Origin: Platerodrilus igneus
Taxonomy: Eukaryota > Arthropoda > Insecta > Coleoptera > Lycidae
Direction of reading: 5' to 3'
NCBI GenBank assembly: GCA_036346225.1
Contig: JARFIW010000500.1
Coordinates: 3,596,001 to 3,660,000 of the forward strand
DNA length: 64,000 bases
The notes beneath the pieces are model-generated. The model worked only from the letters and a program-made list of their open reading frames with translations, had not been told where the DNA came from and did not search any database. Positions 1-9,744 of the stretch are shown here, one piece after another. The position numbers were made by a program, and so were the translations under genes. The stretch's first letter is position 1, and each line of letters begins with the position of its first letter.

Positions 1-5
1 TGCTC

Positions 6-230
6 ATGGGCTGGGATGTGTCTGGGCGTACACGAGGGAAGCGGATGTTAACAGTCACCAAGCATCCAATTCTTTATTTGGATGGTATCGAGTACTTGTC
101 TGCGTATGTATCCGGAGTAAAAGAATACGATTTGCATACGCAGCTTATTAATAAAATTAGTTTATCGAGGGAAGATGACAAAAGGTACATCATTCCTAAT
201 AGTACAACAATCTACGCATGGGGGGTGTAA
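6..230 (+). pseudogene. Maverick/Polinton-type DNA polymerase B, C-terminal fragment
   Basis: This is a 74-codon open frame whose last 40 residues look like the extreme C-terminus of the protein-primed family B DNA polymerase of arthropod Mavericks/adintoviruses. That tail has a pattern of the type H-x-x-x-I-N-K-x-x-L-S-x-x-D-D-K-R-Y-I followed by a short aromatic end; here the 'NKISLSREDDKRYII' segment and the terminal 'YAWG' fit. Family assignment is from memory of the family, not a search. No palm or exonuclease motif is in the window upstream, so the gene is cut by the window edge or truncated. Bases around 48-108 recur at about 1636-1695, so part of this copy is duplicated locally. No intact start can be assigned. 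Confidence 0.55.
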
Positions 231-660
231 AGATATAAGATAGTTGTTTAGATTTTGTAAATCTATTGTATATATTAGTTTTAAGATTCCATAATTTTTA
301 AGTTCTTCTCCCACCTTCCAAATCCTTCCGGCTTCTATCCTGGTTGACAGAGTATACGTGTTATCTCCACGTGGTATTCGCGGGACACGGGGGTTTTAGA
401 TTTCTTGGGAAACGGTTGGCTAAGGCATATGTCTTGGGTAGCGAAAAGGTTTTAAAAATGGTGTTAAATAAAGATGAGCAAAAATTAGTGATTTGGGTCT
501 TTAAAACGCATAACTTTGTATGGGGTGGTCCTATTTAAAATCTGTTTACAGATTTGGGGTCCCTAGAAAAATTTAATATTAGTTGATACCTAGCAAAATA
601 TATTTATCTTAAAAGAGTGACTACCCCGCGTATAATAAATACAATATAACACTTGTCAAC
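231..660 (+). other. Non-coding spacer with a fragment of the 300-bp repeat
   Basis: Bases about 505-610 resemble the repeat unit found three times at 3505-4437 (shared 'AAATCTGTTT.CAGATT' core and a 'TTGATACC' block). The open frame at 344-538 runs into this repeat at its C-terminal end, so it is probably not a real protein. Confidence 0.4.
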
Positions 661-807
661 AAAAAAGTTGTAGGGAAATTTAAAGACGTATTTAATGGGT
701 GTCCAGTATTAGAATTTGTTGGTAGTAATGTTAAGTCCTACTGTATTGTAGGCGAGAAAGATACGATTAAAAAGATTAAAGGGGTCTCACGAATTGTAGT
801 TAAGTAA
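661..807 (+). pseudogene. Maverick/Polinton-type polB, near-C-terminal fragment
   Basis: A 48-codon segment ends in a stop at 805-807 and carries the pattern G-K-F-K-D-x-x-x-G-x-x-x-x-E-F-V-G followed by K-x-K-G-V-S-x-x-V-V-K. I recognise this as the segment shortly before the C-terminus of Maverick polB proteins. In an intact gene this block lies upstream of the block found at 110-230, but here it lies downstream, so the two fragments come from different copies or a rearranged one. Another polB-like C-terminal block is not evident after it. Recognition is by motif memory. Confidence 0.55.
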
Positions 808-1263
808 AACCGAGGGTCTTACAACCTATAACGAGCATATACCTCCAAAAGGGGTAGGCATGCAACTACGCTGCAGTGTGTGGGAGAATAAGAATTCTCT
901 CCAATAAGAAATTAAAGTTTCCATGTACGTAGCACCAGTCATTGGGTAATGGTAGAAATGTTAAACCTATAAAGGCGATTATTAATTGTGGTTTAGAAAA
1001 ATAGTAGTTTTCGTGGACTAAATAAAATAGCTTAGACTGGTTAATGTATATGGATACATACTCTCGTACACATCCACAAACATCTGCTTACGTCTACAAT
1101 GGCAATACCGGTAGTTTTTGTTTAACAAATAGTAGGAAAGATACGTTAGGTGTTAGTGCGTGGAAGCCCATAGGATCGTTGGAATCAAAAAGAACGGTGC
1201 GTATGGTGGTCTCCGTTAGAATAATCGAAAGTGGTTAATCAATTGTATTAGATGTTTAAATAA

Positions 1264-1450
1264 GCGAAAGTGTAAAGGCCTACATAAACAAAAATTTAAT
1301 TATCCGACAAAAAGTGCGCGATGTGCTACACTTATAAAGAAAGTATGGAATGGTGCTTTGCATCGGTCCTAACAATAAAAAGGGCGACTGACTTTTCCAA
1401 GCAACTACAAGAATAGCAGTAGCGCAGAGAAGGGGTATGCATGTATTATA
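1264..1450 (+). repeat. First copy of a duplicated Cys/Lys-rich segment
   Basis: Bases 1264-1450 are clearly homologous to 1737-1915, with scattered substitutions and small indels; shared blocks include 'AAAAAGTGCGCGATGTGCTA' and 'GGTGCTTTGCATCGGTCCTA'. This copy has lost the long frame of the second copy. It lies between the polB fragment and the second copy and may be decayed Maverick cargo. Confidence 0.6.
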
Positions 1451-1635
1451 CAGTTGCTGCAAAATATGTTAGTTTACGCGTAGCTCGGATGTGTAATTGA
1501 TCACAACTTAAAGATCCTCGGAGGTTTAAAATTTTCGGCCCATTGTCGTTTGAAAAATGTTTGTAAATTATCAGAACAGGAGCGGGTCGAAGTATAATGG
1601 ATTATTGACTGAGTTTTTCTACCTTTACGAGGGAA

Positions 1636-1953
1636 TTGGAAGTTGACAGACATCGAGCATCTAATTCTTTATTTGGACGATATCAAGTACTTACCGGTTC
1701 TAGAAATCATTACGTGCGATTGACCGCTATGCGAAAGTGTAAAAGCCTACAGAAGCATAATTATCAGACGAAAAAGTGCGCGATGTGCTATAGAAAGTAT
1801 ACAAAAAAATGGTGCTTTGCATCGGTCCTAACAGTAAAAAGGAGAGTGACTTTTTCTAGCAATTACAAGAATAGCAGTAGCGCGGCGAAGGGGTATGCAT
1901 GTATTATACAACGCATTGTTAGTTTACGAGAAGCTCGAACGTGCACAAATTAA
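1636..1953 (+). CDS. Hypothetical Cys/Lys-rich small protein, second copy of a local duplication
   Basis: This 105-codon open frame starts with a weak ATG and is rich in Lys, Arg, Cys and Tyr, with a cluster K-K-C-A-M-C-Y-R-K-Y-x-K-K-W-C that could bind zinc or nucleic acid. I do not recognise the family. Its first 50 or so bases match the start of the polB fragment near 48-108, but in that fragment they are read in another frame, so this ORF may be an accidental frame over duplicated polB and flanking DNA. The rest matches 1264-1450. There is no evidence of selection on either frame. Treat as a possible decayed gene. Confidence 0.25.
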   Translation: MEVDRHRASNSLFGRYQVLTGSRNHYVRLTAMRKCKSLQKHNYQTKKCAMCYRKYTKKWCFASVLTVKRRVTFSSNYKNSSSAAKGYACIIQRIVSLREARTCTN

Positions 1954-2380
1954 ATTTTAATCTATAATTAACCATGATCGTAAAAATGGGAAATTAATGG
2001 TTAATTTAAATACTGCTAAGCATATACTTTTGCTCGGTGATTCATTTGGAAAATATTCAAGCCCACCATTTCCTAAAGTATGACGTAGAAGTTATTTAAA
2101 ATTAAATTGCTTTATTAGTAAGTATTCTGTAGACAAGTTTGGTATTCCCTTAGCAAAGGTTTAAAGTGTTTTTGGTTATAGTAGAACTGCATCTTCTACA
2201 GCACGACTTGCACACAATTTGTGTGCGTGTGCTACCACCCTTTTGGATTTTTAATATACACGCGATCCGTATAACATGGAAGACGTTTCCGATGTTTTTA
2301 CTAACGGCATTCGCACCATCGACGAAGCGAACCAGGTGCATGCATTGGCGCTAAATGTATTGGACGAGCAGCAAGGATTA

Positions 2381-2547
2381 TGACGTCATTTAGTTCCCCG
2401 CTGAATCCTCAACTTCGTTCGGGTGTCTTCGGAAACCTTCGGTTTGCATTCTATAGGGTACATAAAGCAGGTGTGCAAGAATAAACTCTTTAGTTATAAG
2501 TTAGTTCGCTTACAAGTTTAACCAAAGTCTTATAGTGCGGATTTTGT
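2381..2547 (+). promoter_or_regulatory. Possible promoter upstream of the zinc-finger polB segment
   Basis: A CRE-like octamer TGACGTCA is at 2381-2388, and TA-rich 'CTATAGGG'/'ACATAAAG' boxes lie near 2451-2466, about 90 bases ahead of the zinc-finger coding segment. The motifs are weak and short. A 35-codon ATG frame (2276-2383) ends just before it. Confidence 0.2.
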
Positions 2548-3334
2548 TTTGTACTAAAATGGTATCTGCAAACGTTTTAAATGCAACTCTTGCGGTGCTT
2601 CCTATACCTGGAAAATGCTCTCAAACGGCACCAGAACAAATGTCGTGGTGCAACATCGTCCACGGTTAAGCTTATACATCCGCCCGCAGCAAAGTACTTA
2701 AACTGTGGGTCTTGCGGTTTCGCTTTTACGAGAATGGACAACTTACTGCGACACAAGGAAAAACAGCACGGTATGTCATTAAGCCTTACACGTTCAGCCC
2801 CGCTAGCTGTTAAAGGGACTTGTACGAAACAACCACGAATTATGTGTAAAGTATGCGATTTCGAAATGGAAAAGACTACCTATGCCGCACACTTAAGGAG
2901 CAACAGACATAAAAATGCATCAGTTACCGCTACTAACGACGATGGTGTAGAAATGGTTAGTACAGCGTTTAACAACCGTATGGCTAGCTATCGCATAAAG
3001 AACGCCAGTGTCGACGATGGAGTGCCCGAGTTTCTTTGGAAGCAAAAAGAGCGATTTATTCGATTAATAAATGAAAAAGAATACAACATACAGCAATAAA
3101 AGTCTACTGCGAACTCTACGGCGTTTACACCAAAATGGGGAAGAGACTACCGATGTGAAATCCTTTAACACAAAAATGTGGTTATAACGTCTTCTAGTAA
3201 TCTGGAAAATATGTACGAGGTCTTAAGCGAAACCATAAGAACAAAATCAGAGGAATTTGAAACATGCGGGTCCGGTTGGTCTTTGGAAAAGGTGCTCTAT
3301 TTAGAAATAAATATTAATAAGTATAAGCCGATAT
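2548..3334 (+). pseudogene. Maverick polB N-terminal region with C2H2/C2HC zinc fingers, frameshifted
   Basis: Several frames together show the N-terminal region of a Maverick/adintovirus-type polB-linked protein: a first C-x2-C finger near 2575-2640 broken by a one-base shift, a second finger 'CGSCGFAFTRMDNLLRHKEKQH' pattern (C-x2-C-x12-H-x4-H) near 2700-2770, a third C-x2-C...H-x5-H finger near 2850-2910, then a segment that in intact relatives leads to 'GSGWSLEKVLYLEININ', seen here at 3270-3325 after at least two more shifts or stops (about 3100, 3160). The frame stops at 3332-3334 just where the polymerase body should begin. The gene is therefore dead and truncated. Assignment rests on remembered arthropod sequences. 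Confidence 0.55.
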
Positions 3335-3504
3335 GAGAAGTTCTAGGTTAAAAATAAAAATTGTAAATATGTATTTTGAAATGTGGTTTTACAAAATTTA
3401 AACTGTATTAGTAAAATTGTCTGTAATAAAAAGTTTTAAGAATTGTTTTAGATTTTCTTTTATGTATGAGCCGCAGGAAATTTATAATTTAACGGGTGTG
3501 TGTA

Positions 3505-4437
3505 AAATGGTAAGGGTCGTTCGATTTTAAATCTATTTAGAGATTCGGATTGTGCATAAAATTCTAGACTAACAAGATGTGCTACATGTATAAAAATTTA
3601 TTAGAACGCTCAAAAGTTGCTACAGGTAAGAAATCTTAAAATGGGGTAGCTCTCTGGGGATGGTGCTATGTGAAAATTTAAAGAGATTTGGATAGCTTAG
3701 AAAATTCTAATATTGATTGATACCAAACAAGGTAGGTTTATCTCGTGGGTGGAAATGTGGAGAAAGATTTATCTCGCAGAGGGTATATGTGTAACTTTGC
3801 AGGGCGTGGTCCGATTTCAAATCTGTTTGCAGATTCGGGTTGTGCGTAAAATTGTAGACTAATTTAATGTATTGCATGTATAAAAAATTTATAAGAACGC
3901 TCAAAAGTCGCTACAGGTAAGAAATCTTAAAATTAGGGTAGCTCCTTGGGGATGGTGCAATCTGAAAAATTCCTAGAGATTTGGGTAGCTGAGAAAATTC
4001 TAATATTGATTAATACCAAACAAGATAGGTTTATCTCGAAAGATGCAATGGCTAGACAAAGAAAACTATTTGTTAGGTTTGCTTATAGAGCAAATAGCAA
4101 AATTAGAAGATCAGGACTTTAAAGGGGTATAACTGCGCAGGGCGTGGTCCTATTGCAAATCTGTTTGCAGATTCGGGATGTGCGTAAAATTTTAGACTAA
4201 CAAGATGTATTGCATGTATAAAAAAATTTATAAGAACGCTCAAAAGTCGCTACAGGTAAAAAATCTTAAAATTGGGGTAGCTCCCTTGGGGATGATGCTA
4301 TCTAAAAAATTCCTAGAGATTTGGGTAGCTGAGAAAAATCTAATATTAATTGATACCAAACAAGATAGGTTTATCTCGTGGGTGAAAATGTGGAGAAAGA
4401 TTTATCTCGCGGGTGGAAAGAATGCGGGTGTGATGTA
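3505..4437 (+). repeat. Three tandem copies of an approximately 300-bp unit
   Basis: Units begin about 3520, 3815 and 4150. Each has the dyad-like core 'AAATCTGTTTGCAGATT', then 'GTAGACTAA', 'AACGCTCAAAAGTCGCTACA' and 'TTGATACCAAACAAG.TAGG'. The middle unit is longer because an extra stretch of about 85 bases replaces the usual sequence near 4040-4128. A partial unit is at 505-610, so the array once bracketed the polB debris. Frames inside (for example 4205-4438) are by-products of the repeat. Confidence 0.75.
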
Positions 4438-4607
4438 ATCAAAATGGTTGTGGGGTGTCCAAGCAAGGAGGAGAGCAAGGAGGAGCCAGGAGGAGATTCT
4501 TAAAAAATAAGACTTTATAGTGCGAATTTACATGTAAATTTGGTCCAGATGAGTGAGGAAATGAGGGATTCTGGAGGAAATGAGGGTCTGATTACACCAT
4601 AAATACA

Positions 4608-5710
4608 CTACTGAAGGGATTTATTAATCAAAAATAAAATTGTTACAACAACATTGTTTATCCCAAAATTGTGTAACCAAAGTTGTCGTTTGTAATGTTC
4701 CTCAGTAATGTTGGTGACTGGCAACGGCAAATTTTTTTGAAAATCAAAACAAATGACAAGCTCATCTTGATTTGAATTTTCTCGCTTTTCTTTAAGTTTG
4801 TCGAAAAAGGTTTGCGCTTTACGAAGGTGCAACTCTTTCTGAATTTTAAGCTGACTTATTTTATTTTCGTCTTTCGCAAATATTGCTGAATGTAGATCGG
4901 CCATAAATTTTATGCATGTTGTGCATATATCTTTTTTGGAATGTGCGAATGAATAGGTATAATCGTTCAGAAAAATCTTATGAAAATATCTATATTTCAT
5001 TGGACGTTCAGGATATTAGTACAATACCGTTTGTGTAGGGAGGCAACGGTCAGGTCTGAGGATAGGTATTTTTTATATTTATTTTGACTTCGACTGTAGT
5101 GTGATCCCACCACGGGAAGGTTTTTTAGGAATGAATTAACATTTTGAATTGTTTTTTCTGGGATTCTGTTCTGCCTATTAGTATGTTTACCTCGATAGTC
5201 TCTTACGTCTTCCACTTCAAAATTAAGAATCTTTTTCTTTAATCTGTCCTTCTTGATACCATATAAATGAAGAAATATTTTTTGGCAAACGTCTATTTTT
5301 TTAGTGTTCACTAATAATACGTTATATACGAAAACTTTTCGTTGTTGTTTATTTTTATTAACGTGTCTCTTAGCGCTTCCCAAAGAAACGCAACCTCGTA
5401 GATAAATAATTTGTTCATTGTGGTTCATGTTTTGAAAAGTTTGAAATGTTTTTTTGTTAATTTCCTCTGAAATATTTTCCTTGCACTTACAGCGACATGT
5501 TGGAATGTGTAACTGACGTCTTCCTAGGTGTCTTTCAACCTTTTTCTTAGATCGACGCCTTTGATAAGGGTTCGATCTTCTTTTTTTACCTGAATGTACT
5601 TTAACGTTTTGGGCAACTTCATTAATGCTTGACATTTGATCACTAGACTTAATGTTACTTAAATGTATTTCATTTTTAATAACTTGAATAAGAGATTCGT
5701 CTTCATCCAC
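4608..5710 (-). pseudogene. DDE-type transposase-like gene, frameshifted and 3'-truncated
   Basis: Two minus-strand frames (5710-4997 and 5000-4608) overlap by an ATGA and form one broken gene. Visible features are an N-terminal basic region (K-K-R-R-S-N-P-Y-Q-R-R-R-S-K-K-K), a C-x-C-x-C-K cluster, 'RDYRGKH', 'VGSHYSRSQNKYKKYL', and in the second frame 'SKKDICTTC' and 'FDFQKNLPLP...RQLWLHNFGI'. This combination is familiar from an abundant arthropod transposase-like family with a Q-K-x-L-P and R-Q-L-W/Y-x-x-N-x-G/I block, whose formal name I cannot give. The reading frame is open upstream (non-ATG) to about 5760, and a further 'MSDSEESII' with a GTAAGT donor is at 5848-5815, but the intron phase does not match. 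The C-terminal catalytic part is missing. Confidence 0.5.
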
Positions 5711-6042
5711 ACTATCATTACCGCTTGGCGGTAACCATTCATCCTCCCTGGCAGAGAATGGCTCTACAAGGCGTAATCATGTTATTTTAAGCGTTCTAGA
5801 CTTGCCAAAAATTACTTACCAATAATACTTTCTTCGCTATCGGACATTACAAAACACACGAAATTATTTAATAACACTAATGTAATACACTTAACCATCT
5901 GCCATTTAACAGCACTGCTACAATAAACAGTTGTTGCGTGCCGAACTTAGGGACTTTTTACACAGAAAACCGGGAATCCCGGCACTTGGGGACTTCTTGC
6001 ATGGAAAATTAGGTAGATTTTAAATTTGCACAACCTAAAATA

Positions 6043-6231
6043 ATGTACCTAGAGATTTCTTACAGGCAAACTAAGTATATCATTGGAAAGCTTGTGTTAT
6101 TTCACGATAGATGGTGCAATTATCCCCAAATCGTGAAAAGACTTTCTAAAGCTGCTAGAAAAGTTCGCAATTCACTTTACTACCCTAGTTCATTGTTTTT
6201 CGAGATTTTAAGCGATGTTATAAAAAGTTAA
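6043..6231 (+). CDS. Unrecognised small ORF, 62 aa
   Basis: An ATG frame of 62 codons, basic and aromatic-rich, ends 38 bases before another ATG frame on the same strand. I recognise no domain. It lies between the transposase-like pseudogene and the Penelope palindrome and could be cargo or decayed sequence of the Maverick-like region. No transmembrane run or signal peptide is evident. Confidence 0.25.
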   Translation: MYLEISYRQTKYIIGKLVLFHDRWCNYPQIVKRLSKAARKVRNSLYYPSSLFFEILSDVIKS

Positions 6232-6269
6232 AATACCTATATAATTTTCAACAGTAAACAACGGAAAAT

Positions 6270-6527
6270 ATGACACTTTGTCTAAAATGTTCTTTTGATC
6301 AAACATTAGGCCTGTTTGAAGAGCCACTATTTTTCCATAACAATAGGAGAATTAACGTTCTAGGTTATTTTAAACCTTCCAGCGAAGTTACTCGGTTCTA
6401 TGACTCCTTTACCAAACATTACCTACGCGTGGTTTTAGACGATGTATACACTTCACCGGACTCTTATAAAGTGAGGGGAATTCCGATTCCTCGAATAAAA
6501 CAAACAATCGGAAAATCACTGAACTAA
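6270..6527 (+). CDS. Unrecognised small ORF, 85 aa
   Basis: An ATG frame of 85 codons with a mixed composition and a C-x2-C near the start (L-C-L-K-C). The next bases (6530-6720) contain a further frame with hydrophobic runs broken by a stop. I recognise no family. Its pairing with the 62-codon frame just upstream is the only support for a real gene or gene remnant. Confidence 0.25.
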   Translation: MTLCLKCSFDQTLGLFEEPLFFHNNRRINVLGYFKPSSEVTRFYDSFTKHYLRVVLDDVYTSPDSYKVRGIPIPRIKQTIGKSLN

Positions 6528-6828
6528 AGATACTAAAATCAATTATAAGTAATGTTTTGCGTTGTCTTCTAGCAACTTTTGAAACTCTGTATCTGTAATC
6601 CAAAATCTTCAAGAGGATGTTACGAAGTTTAATGAATAGTACTAGGTTTGGTGATAATTGGACAAGTGCTGCGTTAAGCGTCAATTTGGTCTTAATCTTA
6701 ATAACAGAGCACCGCTCTAAAATGGCTTTAGTACGGCATTTCCAAATTTGTTGCTATCTAATGCTGGTTTTGTTTAAGTTGGTACTAGAGTTCTAAACAT
6801 AATAGTTTAGGAATGGAGTGGGGATTCC

Positions 6829-6850
6829 AATATATATATATATATATATT
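6829..6850. repeat. (TA)n tract
   Basis: Short TA microsatellite beyond the left 3' end of the Penelope palindrome; probably related to the tail of the minus-strand copy. Confidence 0.9.
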
Positions 6851-7346
6851 GATATTTCTTGACCTTTATTTAAAATATAAAAATTTTCTTTTCTTGGGAA
6901 ATAGGTCATTTATTAAAACATTTATTCTTCTCACTTAAATAATATGTAATACTAACATAACGCGTTTCGGTTATCATAAACCTTGGTCACATGTAATTAA
7001 AATACCTGTAGATTTCTAAAATATCTTAAACTATTAAAATGTATTATAATTAAAACTTACTTGGTAACATTATTTTGAAATCTATTTGCATGGTGTAAAA
7101 TCTAATAACTAATAGCTAGACTAATCAATTTTATTACATATATCCTAGGCAGTTAAACAAGTTATCAAATAACCTTAGTGTTATCTGAAGTGATCCGAAT
7201 TTATATTAATTATTCTATACTTTACTTAATAATAAATCTTAATATTTTTATATACAGAGTGAATGTTAGAATAAGTACCTCTTTAAGATGATTTACCATT
7301 AAGCAAGAAATAAGCACCAAAATACAGTATATTAACTATGTAATTA

Positions 7347-7565
7347 TTAATTATAAATAATATTGTTATAAATTTTAGTGAAATGTTCAATGTCCGTTTT
7401 ATTATTTATACTGTTTATGTTCCGTTGAATGTGAATAATTTCTAATGTACTACGTTTATTTTCATTTTGTTCTACGTTAATTACACTTGGATTTTCAAAA
7501 TCAAAGTTATGCATGTGGTCCAATGCATGATTTGCCAGTGCTGTGTTTCTTTTATGAGTTTTAAA
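7347..7565 (-). pseudogene. Penelope-like element, GIY-YIG nuclease C-terminus (minus copy)
   Basis: This frame reads H-x-x-N-F-D-F-E-N-P, then K-R-S-T-L-E-I-I-H-I-Q-R-N-x-N-S-I-N-x-K-T-D-I-E, which is the characteristic end of the GIY-YIG endonuclease domain at the C-terminus of Penelope-like polyproteins (a nuclease that nicks DNA for reverse transcription). It retains slightly more upstream coding (T-H-K-R-N-T-A-L-A-N-H-A-L-D-H) than its partner. RT and the GIY-YIG catalytic strand are absent. The stop is at 7347 and the 3' UTR runs leftward to about 6876. Confidence 0.7.
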
Positions 7566-7569
7566 ACTC

Positions 7570-7751
7570 ATGCATTGGACCACATGCATAACTTTGATTT
7601 TGAAAATCCAAGTGTAATTAACGTAGAACAAAATGAAAATAAACGTAGTACATTAGAAATTATTCACATTCAACGGAACATAAACAGTATAAATAATAAA
7701 ACGGACATTGAACATTTCACTAAAATTTATAACAATATTATTTATAATTAA
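7570..7751 (+). pseudogene. Penelope-like element, GIY-YIG nuclease C-terminus (plus copy)
   Basis: The mirror copy of the minus-strand fragment encodes the same C-terminal residues up to the stop at 7751, with its 3' UTR running right to about 8221 and a TA-rich tail interrupted by the mariner. Truncation is a few codons deeper than in the minus copy, which creates the asymmetrical centre of the palindrome. Confidence 0.7.
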
Positions 7752-8226
7752 TAATTACATAGTTAATATACTGTATTTTGGTGCTTATTTCTTGCTTAAT
7801 GGTAAATCATCTTAAAGAGGTACTTATTCTAACATTCACTCTGTATATAAAAATATTAAGATTTATTATTAAGTAAAGTATAGAATAATTAATATAAATT
7901 CGGATCACTTCAGATAACACTAAGGTTATTTGATAACTTGTTTAACTGCCTAGGATATATGTAATAAAATTGATTAGTCTAGCTATTAGTTATTAGATTT
8001 TACACCATGCAAATAGATTTCAAAATAATGTTACCAAGTAAGTTTTAATTATAATACATTTTAATAGTTTAAGATATTTTAGAAATCTACAGGTATTTTA
8101 ATTACATGTGACCAAGGTTTATGATAACCGAAACGCGTTATGTTAGTATTACATATTATTTAAGTGAGAAGAATAAATGTTTTAATAAATGACCTATTTC
8201 CCAAGAAAAGAAATTTTTTATATATA

Positions 8227-9686
8227 AGGTTATCATAAAGTAAGGGATATATTTTAAATTATGATAACTTTTCAACAAATTAAGTTAATAACAAGAAATA
8301 AATGAAATCTAATTGCTTATGAAATGGGATTTAGTATGCCCAAAACAGGTTACGGCAATTGCTCAATATGACCTCCATTTTGTTGTTGTAAGATCACCAT
8401 CCTTACCTCCAAATTGTACACAGCATTTCGTAACATTTCTGGTTGAATTGTACCAATTTGCTCCGTAATACTGTCTTTTAATTTTTGTAGCGTAGTTGGT
8501 CGTCTTCTAAACACTAAACTTTTTAAATAACCCCACAGCCAGTAATCCGCTGGGTTTAGATCAGGTGATCTTGGTGGCCATGAATTTACGAAATGTATGC
8601 TTAACACGCGATCTTGAAAACGTTGGTTAACAATTCTTTGACTGGTCGAAAAATGTGCGGGGTGCTCCATCCTGCATAAAATGATGTTTTCAATTCCGTA
8701 GTGCTCGTTTTGCAGCTGTGGAATAACATAATTTTGTAACATTTGCAAGTATCGTTCACCATTTACAGTTACAGATACGGCTTGTCCATTCTGCATTTCC
8801 TCGTAGAAATACGGACCAATAATAAAATCAGCTGTAAAACCGCACCAAACGGTGACTTTCTTGTCATGAAGACCTTTTGAACGATTTGTTGCGGATTTTC
8901 TGCAGACCAGATTCTACAGTTTTGAGTATTGACTCCACCATTCAGAGTAAAATGTGCCTCATCTGTCCATAAAATACGGGATAACCATTCGGGTTCAATT
9001 TCCATCTGAGCCATTACTCGCAAAGAAAAATCGTACCTAGTAGCCAAATCTGCGTCCTTTAATTCAAACAGCATTTTCAGTTTATATGGATACATGTTTA
9101 GAATTTTGCGTAAAATTTTCCAAACCGTGGTATACGGCATTTGCAATCGCTTGGATATCGCATTTGCACTGCTGATTGCGAGTGAATTGTTTCTGGCTAT
9201 GTCTTGATTTTCATGAAGAACCTCTGCAACTTGGACATCACTAATTATTGGTCTTCCTGATCTTGGTAAGTCAGTTACAGACCCTGTTCTTTCAAATTTT
9301 GTATCAAATTGCGGTACGCTTTCATTTGACAGGGTCCCGCTCTCAAACCCATTCTCGTGCGAAATCTTCGTAATCCAGCGGTGTAATTTCTGCCGGATTC
9401 ATAATAGCACTGAACTAAACCAATTCTTGTTTGTAAATCCATGTTATTACAGTTGAGTCGTTTGAACTCAACGTTTACTTGAGTTTTAATGTCAAAATAA
9501 AACTTCAAATTGAATAATGTCGTTTTGACACTAGTGTCAACAATTGTTATGACAACGCTTTTGTTTCTCATAGATACGGTAAAATCCCATTCATTAAGCA
9601 ACTAGATTTCGTTTATTTTATGTTACTAACTTAATTTATTAAAAGTTGTAATGATTTAAAATATATCCCTTACTTTATGATAACCT
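8227..9686 (-). mobile_element. mariner-family transposon (decayed), copy 1
   Basis: Terminal inverted repeats of about 33 bp ('AGGTTATCATAAAGTAAGGG' and onward) match at 8227-8259 and 9654-9686. The element is 1.46 kb with one transposase on the minus strand. It sits in a TA run that continues at 9689, consistent with TA target use, though the expected TA is intact only on the left. It split the TA tail of the plus-strand Penelope copy, so it is younger. Confidence 0.85.
8350..9442 (-). pseudogene. mariner-family (DD41D-like) transposase, frameshifted
   Basis: The likely start is ATG 9442. In order: an N-terminal helix-turn-helix region (M-D-L-Q-T-R-I-G-L-V-Q-C-Y-Y-E-S-G), a second one with 'LPRSGRP' near 9280-9240, first catalytic Asp in 'WTDEAHF', second Asp in a D-G-A-P motif that is only readable in another frame near 8655-8680, and third Asp in 'WPPRSPDLNPADYWLWGYLK'. 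At least three frameshifts (about 9275, 8870 and a compensating pair around 8700-8650) kill it. Spacing between the last two Asp is about 40-41, as in the rosa-like DD41D group. It ends 'NGGHIEQLP'. Confidence 0.8.
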
Positions 9687-9687
9687 A

Positions 9688-9688
<1 letters not shown>

Positions 9689-9741
<53 letters not shown>
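9689..9741. repeat. (TA)n tract
   Basis: TA microsatellite adjoining the mariner on its left and a SINE fragment on its right. Confidence 0.95.

Positions 9742-9744
<3 letters not shown>

Larger units (their letters stand above)
6876..8221. repeat. Giant inverted repeat of two Penelope 3' ends
   Basis: Left arm about 6876-7532 and right arm about 7569-8221 are reverse complements with almost no differences visible by eye. The centre holds a spacer 'TTTGCCAGTGCTGTG' plus a short dyad (ATGAGTTTTAAAACTCAT). Each arm is a 5'-truncated Penelope-like element pointing outward. Together they could fold into a hairpin with arms of about 650 bp. Confidence 0.9.

Noticed and set aside
344..538. 64-codon frame as a Maverick gene
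   Set aside because: It starts at TTG and its end lies in the 300-bp repeat.
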